DNA of 38,987 bases from an uncultured Clostridia bacterium. GTDB lineage: Bacteria; Bacillota; Clostridia; Oscillospirales; Ruminococcaceae. Positions within the stretch are counted from its first letter, which is position 1. Each line of letters opens with the position of its first letter. Shown piece after piece: positions 26,011 to 37,400 of this stretch. The position numbers and the translations under genes are program-made. Where the stretch lies: contig CANQOJ010000002.1 of assembly GCA_947625455.1 (NCBI GenBank), forward strand, positions 1 through 38,987, in the 5' to 3' direction. The notes under the pieces were generated by a model. That model searched no databases and was not told where the DNA came from. It was given only the letters and a program-made list of their open reading frames with translations.

Positions 26011-28392
26011 TTAAAATCTTACAGGCACCTCGTAAGTCCATGTGCCGTTTACCACTCTTGTAGCCGCTTCATGGTCAAGGTCGCTCCAACGCGTCCTAAT
26101 GCTGTCGGCTATTTCATCACAGTTGCCCGTGCAGAAATCAGGAATGTTTGACTTTCGGTAATATCCCACAGCGGTGCTTTCGCAGTCCTCGCTTGCAAGC
26201 AAGCCCGTTTTCGTGCAGTATTTGCGCTCTACGGAGTTAGTATCGGGAGTGAACTTGACTTCAACCGTCGTATCCTCAACGCCCTCCATTGCTTTGTTCC
26301 ATATCTGAGCGCAGTACCTGCGGTGATTGTTGTAGGCGGTTATTTTGCGTCCGTCGTCATATCCCAGCCAGACAGCCGTAACGTGCGAGGGAGTGCAGCC
26401 CATAAACACAAGGTTCTTGTCATCATTTGATGTTCCCGTTTTGCCGACAACTTCAACCTTGCCGTAATTTACATAATGTCCCGAACCTGTGGGATCCGTA
26501 ATAACTGTCCTCATCATTCTGTTTGTTACCCATGCGGTGTCGCTGTCGATAGCCTGAGTGCCGTAAAAATCCTGCGACAAAACGACATTTCCCTTACTGT
26601 CAACAACTCTGCTGTAAAGCATAGGTCTGTAATAAATGCCGCCGTTTCCGAATATCTGATACGACGCCGTAAGTTCCATAAGCGTAACGCCTCTTGTCAA
26701 TGCGCCGAATGACATGGGCGACATGTCAATATCGCTCTTTTCAAGCGTCGTAAATCCCAGATTCTGCGTAAGCTGATTATAGCATACAAGCGGCGTCAGC
26801 ATCTGCATAACCCTTGCCGCGACTGTATTTCTCGAATAGCAGACCGCTCTCCATACAGGCATAAGCGAACCGTCGTTTCCTGCGTTGTTGAAGTTGTGAG
26901 GCCAGTAGTAGATTTTCTTCGGGTTATCTTCATCGGGCGTCGGTACGCTTAAATCGGGAATAAGCGTTGAATATGTTATAAGGTTTTGCTGTACTGCCGT
27001 TGAATATACCGAGATAGGCTTTATTGTAGAACCCGGTGCGCGTTCAGCCATGGTCGCTCTGTTGAAACATTCGTTTCCGGGTTTGTCGCCAAGTCCTCCC
27101 GCAAGCGCCTGCACCGTGCCCGTATAGTCCATAATAACGCAAGCCGACTGTATAAGGTCCGCCGCCTTTGCATTTACGTCATACTTTGTAACGGCAGTCA
27201 GGGGATCTCTGAACACTTCCTCAAGATGCGCCTGCATCTCCATGTCCTCGTTTATATAAATCTTATACCCGCCGCCTCTTATTTCCTTTTTGGCGGAGGT
27301 AACGGAGATGCCTTTCAAATCAGCATAGTCCTTGTATACCTGATTTAAAGCCGCGTCAACATACCAGTTTTGAGTTACTTCGTACTCGTTCCACCTGTAT
27401 GCCTCGTAACCCTCTTCAGTATCTTCTTCCTCGTCTTCATCTTCATCGGGCGATATTTCAAGCGACCGCGGATCAATATATCCAAACGCGTCGCCGAACA
27501 CCACTTTAGCAAACTTCACCTGCTCGACTCTTGCTTCCTCGTATTCTCTGAGCGTGATATATCCCTGTTCATAGAGGTTGTAGAGCGCGGTGTTCTGACG
27601 TTCCTTGCACATTTCAAGGTCATAGTACGGCGAACGCCTGCTGGGATTTTTGATTATTCCCGCAAGTATAGCTGCCTCTGCTGTATCAATATCCTTTACG
27701 TCCTTGCCGAAATAGTACTGCGCGGCTGAACCTACGCCGTAGATGTTGTTGCTGTAAGGCACGCGGTTTAAATAGCTTTCAATAATGTCAATTTTCGTGT
27801 ATTTTTCTTCAAGCGACAATGCTCTGAATATCTCGCGGAGTTTGCGCTCCCATGTCTGTTCGTCATCAGCGGTTATGTTCTTGATAAGCTGTTGGGTGAT
27901 AGTTGAACCGCCCTGTCTTTCGCCGGATGAACCGAAAACATCTGCCGCAAGAGCGTAAATTGTTCTCGTCCAGTCAACTCCCTCGTGTTCCCAGAAACGC
28001 TTGTCCTCTGTTGCGACAATGGCGTTTACAAGAACTGTCGGAATGTCCTCGTAGTCAACCCAGATACGGTTATCGCCCGCCGTTATGCGCCTTACTTCCT
28101 GTTCAATCCCGTCGGCGTCATATGCATAGACATAGCTTACGAAGTCCATTTCGGCTTCTTTTAAGTCAGCGTCAAACCCGTTGTCGGCAAAGTCAAGAAT
28201 GTACACCGTCACCACCGTAACGACAATACACAAGGTAATCACCAGGATAAGAAGCATTGAAGATATTGTTGTTCCAACGATGGTGAGAACATTGCCTATG
28301 CTTTTTGATACTTTATGCTTCTTCTTACTCGAATTATGTCTGGGCGGTTCATCATCTTTTATTTTTATATACGGAAATTTGTTTTTGCTCAT
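26011..28392 (-). CDS. Class A penicillin-binding protein (transglycosylase/transpeptidase, PBP1a-like)
   Basis: ATEDKRFWEHEGVDWTRT, QGGSTITQQLIKN (GT51), APGSTIKPIS (SxxK), SRN, GKTGTSND (KTG). Confidence 0.96.
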   Translation of the reverse strand: MSKNKFPYIKIKDDEPPRHNSSKKKHKVSKSIGNVLTIVGTTISSMLLILVITLCIVVTVVTVYILDFADNGFDADLKEAEMDFVSYVYAYDADGIEQEVRRITAGDNRIWVDYEDIPTVLVNAIVATEDKRFWEHEGVDWTRTIYALAADVFGSSGERQGGSTITQQLIKNITADDEQTWERKLREIFRALSLEEKYTKIDIIESYLNRVPYSNNIYGVGSAAQYYFGKDVKDIDTAEAAILAGIIKNPSRRSPYYDLEMCKERQNTALYNLYEQGYITLREYEEARVEQVKFAKVVFGDAFGYIDPRSLEISPDEDEDEEEDTEEGYEAYRWNEYEVTQNWYVDAALNQVYKDYADLKGISVTSAKKEIRGGGYKIYINEDMEMQAHLEEVFRDPLTAVTKYDVNAKAADLIQSACVIMDYTGTVQALAGGLGDKPGNECFNRATMAERAPGSTIKPISVYSTAVQQNLITYSTLIPDLSVPTPDEDNPKKIYYWPHNFNNAGNDGSLMPVWRAVCYSRNTVAARVMQMLTPLVCYNQLTQNLGFTTLEKSDIDMSPMSFGALTRGVTLMELTASYQIFGNGGIYYRPMLYSRVVDSKGNVVLSQDFYGTQAIDSDTAWVTNRMMRTVITDPTGSGHYVNYGKVEVVGKTGTSNDDKNLVFMGCTPSHVTAVWLGYDDGRKITAYNNHRRYCAQIWNKAMEGVEDTTVEVKFTPDTNSVERKYCTKTGLLASEDCESTAVGYYRKSNIPDFCTGNCDEIADSIRTRWSDLDHEAATRVVNGTWTYEVPVRF

Positions 28393-28560
28393 GATTATAC
28401 CTCTTAATTACAAAGCTGTGTTATGTGACCATGTAATGTTTATATTATCAGCCATAATATAGTATAACATATTTTTTTAAGAAAGTGAATACTTTTATCT
28501 GATTTTTTTGTGAAATTTTAAATCGGCAATATTTGGTATGTACAAAATTTACAAACTCAC

Positions 28561-28589
28561 TTGAAATTAGCAGACAAATATGATAAAAT
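28561..28589 (+). promoter_or_regulatory. Putative sigma-A promoter for 28610..29749
   Basis: TTGAAA, 17-nt spacer, TAAAAT, with ggggtgg SD before the ATG. Confidence 0.55.
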
Positions 28590-28609
28590 AAACAAAAAGG
28601 GGTGGAGCT

Positions 28610-29749
28610 ATGAAAAAAGTTTTAGGTGTGATAAAGAAGTTTTGGTTTTTAATTCCGTTAGTAGCGGCGCTGTTGATGTTTTTGCTGTTACCGCTTATGC
28701 CCGAAGTTACGGAATATGTGTTTTCGAGAGGGCTGTTTAAAGTTGTGACGGTGCCTGTGGGCGCAATAACAAGCTTCTTTCCCTTTTCGTTTACTGAACT
28801 TGCGGTTATACTGGCAATTCCCGTTATCGCGCTGATTGTGGTTTTATTAGTGAGAAAACTGCGAAACCGTGAGGAAAATCTCGATAAAAGGAAAATTCTG
28901 GTTAAGGCAGGAAGAACGCTCTGCGGGTTTATTTCATTTGCCTGCCTTATGTACATGATTTGTCACGGCGCGAATTACTACAGACTTCCGCTTGAAAAGA
29001 CAATGAACCTTGATACCTCGCAAAAGGACGCGGAATTTCTGTTGGAGGTTTGCAGGACGCTTGCGGACGGCGCTAAATCTGCTTCGGCTATGCTTGAACA
29101 GAATGACGACAAAACCACAAAACTTCCCGAAAGCGTTGCAAATGAATTTAAACGGACAGCTAACGGCTATGATAAGCTGGTTTCGGATTATCCGTTTTTA
29201 TGGACTTCGGTCAATAAGCAAAAACCCGTACTTTTATCCGAGCCATGGTCGTACACCCACATTACGGGAATGTACTTTCCATTCTTCGCCGAGTGCAACG
29301 TAAATATTGCTCAGCCTGCGTATCTTATCCCCTCAACCGCCGCGCATGAAAGCGCGCACTCACGGGGAATTGCGTTTGAAAACGAATGCAACTTCCTGGC
29401 ATTCCTCTCCTGCATCAACAGCGACTATGCGGAGTTTCGATATTCTGGGTATATGCTGGCGTTTACATACTGCTCAAACGCGCTGTTCGGGTATGATATT
29501 GAGATGTGGGCGGAGGCTGACAAACTGCTTGACGAGAGAATGAGGGCGGATTTCGCTTCCAACAACGAGTACATCTACAACCACTCCTCGCACAACACGG
29601 GAACGATAGTTGACGAGGTTGTCAATACCGTGAACGAGGTTTCCGAATCCGTCAACGACACCTTTATCAAGGTTCAAGGTGTTAAAGACGGCGTGCTTAG
29701 CTACGACAGAGTAACTCAGCTTATTCTCGCTTACTATGCTTCGGTTTGA
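28610..29749 (+). CDS. DUF3810-like membrane protein with HExxH motif
   Basis: N-terminal TM helices; AAHESAHSRGIAFENECNFLAFLSC. Confidence 0.82.
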   Translation: MKKVLGVIKKFWFLIPLVAALLMFLLLPLMPEVTEYVFSRGLFKVVTVPVGAITSFFPFSFTELAVILAIPVIALIVVLLVRKLRNREENLDKRKILVKAGRTLCGFISFACLMYMICHGANYYRLPLEKTMNLDTSQKDAEFLLEVCRTLADGAKSASAMLEQNDDKTTKLPESVANEFKRTANGYDKLVSDYPFLWTSVNKQKPVLLSEPWSYTHITGMYFPFFAECNVNIAQPAYLIPSTAAHESAHSRGIAFENECNFLAFLSCINSDYAEFRYSGYMLAFTYCSNALFGYDIEMWAEADKLLDERMRADFASNNEYIYNHSSHNTGTIVDEVVNTVNEVSESVNDTFIKVQGVKDGVLSYDRVTQLILAYYASV

Positions 29750-29755
29750 ATAATT

Positions 29756-29784
29756 ATGACCGCGCTTTTTGGTGCGGTCATTTT
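29756..29784 (+). terminator. Rho-independent terminator after DUF3810 gene
   Basis: atgaccgc-gctttttggt-gcggtcat followed by tttt. Confidence 0.8.
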
Positions 29785-29811
29785 GCGTTCAATTAGTGTT
29801 AGATACAAAGA

Positions 29812-29837
29812 AACCGCACCCCTTTCGAGGTGCGGTT
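29812..29837 (-). terminator. Hairpin terminator downstream of the PL9 gene
   Basis: aaccgcacc...ggtgcggtt 9-bp stem; on the minus strand followed by tctttg; on plus followed by aaattttgggttttt. Confidence 0.65.
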
Positions 29838-29856
29838 AAATTTTGGGTTTTTGCTA

Positions 29857-32800
29857 TTATCTGTTGCGCTTACGCTTCTTGATGAGTATAATTGCAACTG
29901 CCGCGGAAATCGCAAGTACAGCAACTACGATTGTTACTTCAAATCCTGTTGGAGGAGGAAGTTCAGTGTCGGGTGTTACTGTGATGTCTTGAGATGTTCC
30001 TGCCGTGTTGGTTTCTGTCTTGTAATCGCCGTCAAGTGATACAAAGCGATTTGTCATTTCCTCTGCAAATACATCACCGAATGCTTCTTTAACCTTATCT
30101 TCTTTCAGTGCGAGGAAGCCGCCGAGGTCAACCATGCCGTTGTCTGCACGCTTAACTTCACCGCTGAATTCGAGAGACTCGAACATATCAGCCTTGATTG
30201 TCCTTGTTTTGCCGTCTTCAGCTACGCTTGTTGTAGCGCCATCTTTGAAGAAGAAGTTGTTAGCACCCTGAAGGTCATTTACCGTTTGACCTTGCGGTTC
30301 AATTTTGTCGTTCTCGCCTGCCGCACCTGCAGTTACAACATCTGCGCTTGCAGCTGCGGGAGTATCTTTACCGGAAGATCTGAACGAAATCAAACCGTTA
30401 ACTTCAAACTCTGTAGTAAGATTCTTGTTGCCTGTGTAGAGTGCAACGTTTGCTGAACCGTTATCAAACGAAATGCAGTTCTGAATCTTGATGTCAGGGC
30501 AAGAGTTGCAGGTGATACCGTTAGCGTCGTTGTTGAACGCAATTGAGTTGATAATGGTATGAGCTGCGGGCATATTTTCGCCGCCGAGTTTAAAGCCGTT
30601 ACCGTTGCCCTTAATGCTCTTGTCGGTATTGTGACCGTTTTCATATGCTACGCAGTTGCGGAGTGTAACTGCTTCGATGCTTACGCCTCTTGCATAGAGA
30701 TCCCAACCGTCGTCACAGTTATTGTAAGATACGCAGCCGTCAAATACGTTGCCGGTGCCTATTGAGAACTTAGCCGCGAAACCGTCCGCATTCTCGCCTG
30801 ATGCATCTGCATTGTCGAAAGATGTGCAGTTGAGAATAAGGTTGTTTGTAGGCCAGAGGGACTTAGGATCAGCCGAGTTGCCCTTAGAGCGAATGTAGAG
30901 ACCGCAATCGCCGTTTGTATAAGTTCGGATATCGTCAAATGTGCAGTTGTTGCCGGAAACCATAATGCCGGGTGTTCCGTCGGGAGCCTTTGTTACATCA
31001 AAGCCCTGGAAGTACCAGTAATCGCCTACTGCAAGGATACCTGCCGTCTTAACGGTTGCTTTCTTGCCGAAGTCGAATACAGGACGTGTTTTAGCCTCAG
31101 GATCAGCGATCATCTTGATCATCTTGTCCTTGGTACCGTTCATGCCGCGCTCGATTGTAACACTGCTTTCAAGGTTGTAAGTACCTTCCATAAGAACGAT
31201 TGTCTGTCCTGCCCTTACAACGCTTACTGCGGTGTAGATATCGAGAGGATATTCCTTACCGCCATTGCCGCCTTTTGTACCCTTAGGAGATACATAGAGG
31301 TTGTTCTGCTTTTCAAAGTAAGTCTCATACTTTACATTGACAGTCTTTGTAACGGGATCTGTCGAAGAAAGCTGAGTGTAAGGAGGTAATTCCTGATCCT
31401 TGTCGGGAGTGAATTTAACCTCAATCTTGTTTGTACCTGCTGCGATAGTAACAACAGCAGATGCATACTCGTCAGTACCCTTAACGTCAACAGTCTTTAC
31501 TGTCTTGCCGCCGATAATGATGTCAGCCTTGCCGACAACGTTGGACTTAACGAGGAGTGTGTACTCAGGAGAGTTTGCGATTGATGAAGAACCGATAGTA
31601 ACGGTAGGTTCAACCTTTGTGATAGGTCTTTCTTCTGCGGGCTTATCATCCTTAGGATCAATTGTCGTAATGGTGATGTCCGAGAAAGTAGCCGTCATAT
31701 TTCTTGCAGCACAGAAGCCGACATAAACATTGTCGGGATCGAGCTGGTCAAGAGCCTTGGGTTCATAGTACTTCTGCTGACCGAGAATTGTCTTGCCGTC
31801 AGCTGAATAGTAAGTAAGGAAGTAACCTGTGTTGTTTCTCTGAAGTTCGATTACGAACTCTTTCAGCTCTGCAACAGCAGGGTTCTTAAATGTTTCGGGG
31901 TTAGTGCAATTACCGATTGTTGCATAAGTACCTGCATCTTTTTTCTTGTCTACGGGCAGTGTTTCAAGAGGAGCCTCAACGAACTCAACAATACCCGCTG
32001 CGCTCTTGTAAACGTCTTTGATGTTATCCGTTGTCATACCGAGCTTAGCCTGAACGCCAAGACCGATATTCATCTGATATTTACCACCGTTGCCGCTGGA
32101 GTTTACGCCTTTTTCTTCATCATACCAGTAAGCAAAACGCTGTGCGCCTACTCTGTAGCAGTTCGACCAGAACAGGTCGGAAGAATTTGCCTTGCCGCCG
32201 AATGTTCCGGGCAAGCAGTCGAGAGCCATTATACCTGCGCCCTCTTGTCCGCTTGAAAGCGTCCAGGAATCAACAGTCATCTTTGCTCTGATAGTGAAGT
32301 TCAAATTCGAGGGAATGGTAGCATAGTGGAAAATCAAACCGTCGTTGCTGCCTTCCTGGAATTTACCCTTGCCGCCTGTGGAAGCAACGGTTACTTTTCC
32401 TTCATCACCGTTTACGTCGCCCGTAACGGTGTTGTGATCGCTGTCAGTTGAAGTTCCGTAGAAAACTGTACCCCAAGTCATCTGAGCCGCTTCGGTGGTC
32501 TTTGTTTCCATAGCCTTGGAAGCTTCGCCGACTTCTTCACCGCGGACAGCCTTAACCGTAAAGCTGAATTTTTTGCCGATTTCAAGACCGGTAACCATAT
32601 AAGTTGTTTCGTCAGCCTTTGCTGTGTAAACCTTTTCTGTACCGCAGTAAACTTCGTATCCCGTAGCTTCGTCAACAGGGCTCCAAACAACTTCTACAGT
32701 ACCCTTGCCGTCAGTGCCCTTGCCCTTGCTTGTTGCGCTGGTAATGGTAGGTGCGCCGAGGAGAAGCGTAAACTTTGTTTCGCTGCTGGCTTCGGAAGTC

Positions 32801-34158
32801 TTTTTGGTTGCCTCTTCATCACGGGAAAGAACAGCCTTAAAGGTGTAATTACCGGAAGCTGTCGGAGCGAAAGTCAGCTCGTGAGTATCCTTTTCAGCAA
32901 GAGAGTTCTTGGTTGCTACTTCCTTGCCGTCCTTGTCGTACATTGTAACAGCAAGTTTATCACCGCCGTTTACGCCGACGAGAGCTTTTACTGTTACCTT
33001 GATTTCGTTCTTATCCTTGCCGTCATCATCTTTAGTCTGTGCAGCTTCCGCAATTACAGGATCTGCAACGCCTTTCCAGTCAGCGCGTACAACTTCAGTT
33101 ATTTCGCCTTCCTGAACGAGTATCTGATAGATAAAGTTCTTTTCCTTTGTGCTGCCGATACGATATGTTCCGGCTTTATCAAACTTAAATACGGACTTTA
33201 TAAGATCGCCCTTTGCAGCGTCCTCGCCGTCCTTGGTTTCAGTTCCCGCTGCGACATCATAGAAAGAAATGTATCTTCCTCCGTCACCGCTTACCTGCCA
33301 CCAGATTGTTACCTGACCTTTATCGGTGGTCTTAAATTCGATATATCTCTTGTCAGCAGTAAAGTTATTAGTTTTGCCGTCCTGGCTTACATAGTAAGTA
33401 AAGTCATAACCTCCAAAAGACTGCTTATCTGCTGTAACAGAGCCTTTGCCGCTGTCGAATTTAAATGTAAAGAACTTGTCAGCGCTTGTTATATCCTTGC
33501 CCTGAACATCAGTGTCTTTAAATTCACTAGCGTTGAAAAGGTGGTCTACTGTTGCAGGAGTTTCAGTAACTTCTACCTTGAAGATGTAGTTGTTATTGGG
33601 CATTGCGCCAATGTAATATTTACCTGCTTTATCAAGCTTTACTTCAGAAACAACCGCTTTATTGTCAGCTGCTCCTTCAACTTCTACCTTAGTAACTTCT
33701 TTTCCCGCATTATCAAATACTGTCAGTACACGGTCGCCTTTATTGAATATGTACCATACCTTGACAGTCGCAGGACCAGCTGTTTCAAAGCCGAGAACGT
33801 TCTTAGGACCATTATCAAAGTTGGGCTTGTCACCAAAATTAACTCTTGGACCATTTAATGAAACGCCCTGTTCTTCCCATTTGTAACTCTTGTCGCCTTT
33901 ATCAAGCTTTGTCTTTGCGCTCACATAAAGCGTAAAATATTTATCGCCTTCATATGAAATGGCATCATTGTCGGCAAAATCGCCAGCATTTTCATGAGCT
34001 TCCAAAGTACTTGAATCAAACACATGAGTATTTGGATCTGTCGTGCTCGCCTCTTCCGCTCTAGCCGTTGTCGCAAGCATACTGAACGGGATACTCATCA
34101 GCAGCATGAACAGCGCCAAAGCTAAAGAAACAAGCTTGTTTGTGCTTTTTGCTTTCAT
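29857..34158 (-). CDS. Cell-surface pectate lyase, PL9-like right-handed beta-helix, with FnIII-type and repeated N-terminal modules
   Basis: NLYVSPKGTKGGNGGKEYPLDIYTAVSVVRAGQTIVLMEGTY; NADGFAAKFSIGTGNVFDGCVSYNNCDDGWDLYARG; signal peptide; C-terminal TELPPPTGFEVTIVVAVLAISAAVAIILIKKRKRNR. Confidence 0.9.
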   Translation of the reverse strand: MKAKSTNKLVSLALALFMLLMSIPFSMLATTARAEEASTTDPNTHVFDSSTLEAHENAGDFADNDAISYEGDKYFTLYVSAKTKLDKGDKSYKWEEQGVSLNGPRVNFGDKPNFDNGPKNVLGFETAGPATVKVWYIFNKGDRVLTVFDNAGKEVTKVEVEGAADNKAVVSEVKLDKAGKYYIGAMPNNNYIFKVEVTETPATVDHLFNASEFKDTDVQGKDITSADKFFTFKFDSGKGSVTADKQSFGGYDFTYYVSQDGKTNNFTADKRYIEFKTTDKGQVTIWWQVSGDGGRYISFYDVAAGTETKDGEDAAKGDLIKSVFKFDKAGTYRIGSTKEKNFIYQILVQEGEITEVVRADWKGVADPVIAEAAQTKDDDGKDKNEIKVTVKALVGVNGGDKLAVTMYDKDGKEVATKNSLAEKDTHELTFAPTASGNYTFKAVLSRDEEATKKTSEASSETKFTLLLGAPTITSATSKGKGTDGKGTVEVVWSPVDEATGYEVYCGTEKVYTAKADETTYMVTGLEIGKKFSFTVKAVRGEEVGEASKAMETKTTEAAQMTWGTVFYGTSTDSDHNTVTGDVNGDEGKVTVASTGGKGKFQEGSNDGLIFHYATIPSNLNFTIRAKMTVDSWTLSSGQEGAGIMALDCLPGTFGGKANSSDLFWSNCYRVGAQRFAYWYDEEKGVNSSGNGGKYQMNIGLGVQAKLGMTTDNIKDVYKSAAGIVEFVEAPLETLPVDKKKDAGTYATIGNCTNPETFKNPAVAELKEFVIELQRNNTGYFLTYYSADGKTILGQQKYYEPKALDQLDPDNVYVGFCAARNMTATFSDITITTIDPKDDKPAEERPITKVEPTVTIGSSSIANSPEYTLLVKSNVVGKADIIIGGKTVKTVDVKGTDEYASAVVTIAAGTNKIEVKFTPDKDQELPPYTQLSSTDPVTKTVNVKYETYFEKQNNLYVSPKGTKGGNGGKEYPLDIYTAVSVVRAGQTIVLMEGTYNLESSVTIERGMNGTKDKMIKMIADPEAKTRPVFDFGKKATVKTAGILAVGDYWYFQGFDVTKAPDGTPGIMVSGNNCTFDDIRTYTNGDCGLYIRSKGNSADPKSLWPTNNLILNCTSFDNADASGENADGFAAKFSIGTGNVFDGCVSYNNCDDGWDLYARGVSIEAVTLRNCVAYENGHNTDKSIKGNGNGFKLGGENMPAAHTIINSIAFNNDANGITCNSCPDIKIQNCISFDNGSANVALYTGNKNLTTEFEVNGLISFRSSGKDTPAAASADVVTAGAAGENDKIEPQGQTVNDLQGANNFFFKDGATTSVAEDGKTRTIKADMFESLEFSGEVKRADNGMVDLGGFLALKEDKVKEAFGDVFAEEMTNRFVSLDGDYKTETNTAGTSQDITVTPDTELPPPTGFEVTIVVAVLAISAAVAIILIKKRKRNR

Positions 34159-34365
34159 AAAATCCTCCTTGTAAAAATTTTGCTCTCGGCAAGGCGCAAC
34201 TACCCCGCCGAAAACTTCTTCATTCTCTATGATAAACTAAATCAGCAAATTTGTCAAGGGATTTGCCAAAAAATATACGACGATTTTTCAAGCTGATTTT
34301 TGTGCAAAAATACGAACATTCTTATCATTACAAACTGTTGTTTTCGGCTTTATTCGGCAATTTAG

Positions 34366-34399
34366 CCAAAAAAATGACCCGCGACAACTGCCGCGAGTC
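34366..34399 (-). terminator. Rho-independent terminator after pectinesterase gene
   Basis: Minus strand gactcgcg-gcagttgt-cgcgggtc followed by attttttt. Confidence 0.82.
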
Positions 34400-34423
34400 A
34401 AGTTTTATTTAGGATTCAGCCGA

Positions 34424-37400
34424 TTATCTTTTCTTCTTCATAAGGATAACCGCGCCTGCCGCCGCTGCTATTACTGCCATTGCCGCAGGAATAGCGGGCA
34501 TTGCGCCTGTGTCGGGCGTTTTCTCCTCATGCTTTTCGGTTGTTACAACGTACTCGCTGAAGTGAGTTGTTGTAAACGTGATTACGCCGTCCTTGGTCGT
34601 TGCCTTCATGTCCTCGTACTTGCCGTTATCGTCTACATAGTAAACGTAAATCGTCTTGCCTTCGAGAGCCTTGGGTACGGGAATGCTTACGGTAACAGCC
34701 TTTGTGGGCTGAACCTTATTGCCGTCCTTGTCCTTAAGCGAAATCTCGAATGTAAAGGTGTCCTTGTCGTTAGTCTTGTTTGCAACAGGCTCTGCATCGA
34801 GCGTTGTGCCAGCAGGAATGACATCCTTTTCAGCCTCTACCTTAATTCCCGTCGTGGTTTCTGTACTATCAGTGAGTACATCATTCTTGGGTTCTTCGGG
34901 TTCGCTAGGCGTGTCAGGCTCATCCGGCGTATCGGGTGTAACAGGCTCGTCAGGTTTAGCGGGTTCTTCGGTAAGAATACCTCTGTCCTGAAGCGTCTTT
35001 GTCCAGTCGTCGCCGAGGAACAGTTCAATTGTAATGTCCTTGCCGTCAATCTTCGCTTCTTTGAGAACAGTTGCCCAAGCGGCTCTCTTATCGGAGTTGT
35101 CAACTTCGCTCTTTTCGATTGTGCCGAACTCCATCATGCCCTTGGATTTGCCGCTGAGAGAGTCAAGCCAGCCTGCGGGGTTGATAAGCGATTCCGTTTT
35201 GCCGTTGAAGTCAGTAGTTTCAATAGTGGTATTGTAGAATACAACTTCTGATGTATTCGCCGTCCACGGACGTCCGAAATAGCCAGGCTTTGAGGTCTTT
35301 TCAGAAGCGGTGTCAACGCCGGGAGTTGTAGATTTTACGGTGCATTCGTACATCAGATAGCCTCTGCCGCCGTCCTGCTGTGCAGCAGTGAGGTAAGAAT
35401 AGTCGTTCTTATCCTCGCTTGTGTTCATAACGAGGTTGCACTTGTAGAACACTGCCGTCATTCCGCCGAAGATAAAGTCTGTACCGCCGAGGATATCGCA
35501 CTTATGGAATGCGGCCTTGACTTTCTTTGTTCCGTAAAGGGTATCCTGTCTGCCGATAAACTTGCAGTTTACGAATACGGAGTTATCGCTGTTTATCGCA
35601 AGCGCAGCCGCTCTTTCAACATATTTCTTGTCCTGAACGGAAGTATCGCCCGCCTTTGTAGGACGATCGCCGCCCTTGGGAGCGCCTGTATCCCACTTAA
35701 CAACTATATCGTTTGCTTCCTTTTCGGAAATGTACTGGTTGAACGAGTTCTCGAATACAATGCCGTCAGCTTCAAAGCCGTCTGCATTTACAACAACCGT
35801 TGCATTCCAGTAAGAACCGTTTGTTGTTCCCGAGCCGGGATTTTTGGTCGAAAGATAGCCGTTCGACTTGTTAGCAGCGAGAACATCTGCGTTCCACTTG
35901 CAGTCAGCGCCCATGCTGTAATAGTTGTAGCCATGACCGTAATATGACGTAATTCTTACGACATTTTCGCCGATATTAACGCCCTTGTCCTTAAGTTCAA
36001 GGCTTGCCTTATCGCCCGCAGCGTTCACGAGTGAAACGTTCGGAACGTTTATAACGAGCATTTCTTCATAGTTGCCTGGATCGATAACTATTTCAACTCT
36101 CTCATTGTTAGGTCTGCTCATCTTTGCAACAGCCGCAAGAGCTTCGTTGATAGTTTTGTAGTTCTTATCCTTGCCGACAGTTACTGTCTTGCTGTAAGGA
36201 ACAGCTGCACTGCTCTTGGAAATAACATTAAAGTAAGTCTTTTCCTGTACCGTAATGGTAAGATAGCCGTCCGCTGTCGCTTCAACTGTTATAGTGTCAG
36301 TCTTGCTTGTGCTGCCCTTAACAGTGTCGGAAACTGTATATTCCTTGCCGTTAATAGTAAATGCGCCCGAATAGCAATAAGAAATAGTTACAGCCTCGCC
36401 TTTCTTAACGGGGACTTTAACTTCGCCGTCCGCATTTACAACCAAGTAAGTCTTATCTTCGCCTGCACCTTTAAGTACAAGACCGAGATAATGCGCCTTG
36501 TCAGCGTCAATTCCGGGAGCGCCGCCGTTGGCAACGTTGTACTTTGAGAAATTCCATTCGTCAATTGCCTCGAATACGGCTTCTGCCGATACTGCCTTGC
36601 CCTCTACCTTTACATCGGCAATAGGCTTAGCAACTGCCGCGTCAATTCCCGTATCCTCAACGAAAACGGAATACTGACCGTCTCTAAGCTGAATGTTGTC
36701 AGTTGCTTTGAATGTGTAGTTATAGCCTGCTTCATTGATGTTGGTGAAGATTATCTTCGCATTCTTTTCAGCTTCTGCCGAAAGACCCGAGAATTTGATC
36801 GTTACATCATAAACGGGCTTTTTAGCAAATTCAATGTCAAGACTGCCATCTGCGTCCTTCTTGACAGAAGTTGTCTTAAGCGAATAGTCGTTTACGCCTT
36901 CAGCGGTTACGGCGTAGGTTGCGCCACTTTCGAGTTTGAGCGTGAACGAGCCGTCATTTTCAACTGTGATTTCGGGAACATAAATAGTGTCCTTGTTTGT
37001 GAAGCTGAGTTCAAGCTTTGCAATTTCAGCCTCGCTAAGCCCCGTTATCTTGCCTGTTACGTTAACAAGATCAACAGATTTTACTTCAATGTCTTTTGTA
37101 ACAGCCTTGCCGTCATCTTTAACTTCAAGAGTTTTGTTGCTTGTGATTACATAGCCGTTAGCGTCTAAAAGCGCTATGTCATATGTATAGCCGCCGAAAA
37201 GGGAAACGCTGTACTCGCCGTTCTTTACGGGAGCTACTGTAACAGCGCCGCTCTTCTGGTTAGTAAACGAAATGCCGTACTCTTTTTCGGAAAGTCCCGC
37301 AGCCTTGGTCGTGTCAACTTTTCCGCTTACCGCAGCAGGCTTCGGGTGCTCTCTCGTCAATCTGAAAACAACGAGTTTTTCGTTGAGTGTATAGAGTTTG

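Noticed and set aside
32881-33858. 325-aa plus-strand ORF opposite the PL9-like gene
   Set aside because: Shadow ORF on the antisense strand of a strong coding gene; Tyr/Phe/Cys-rich composition typical of antisense frames.
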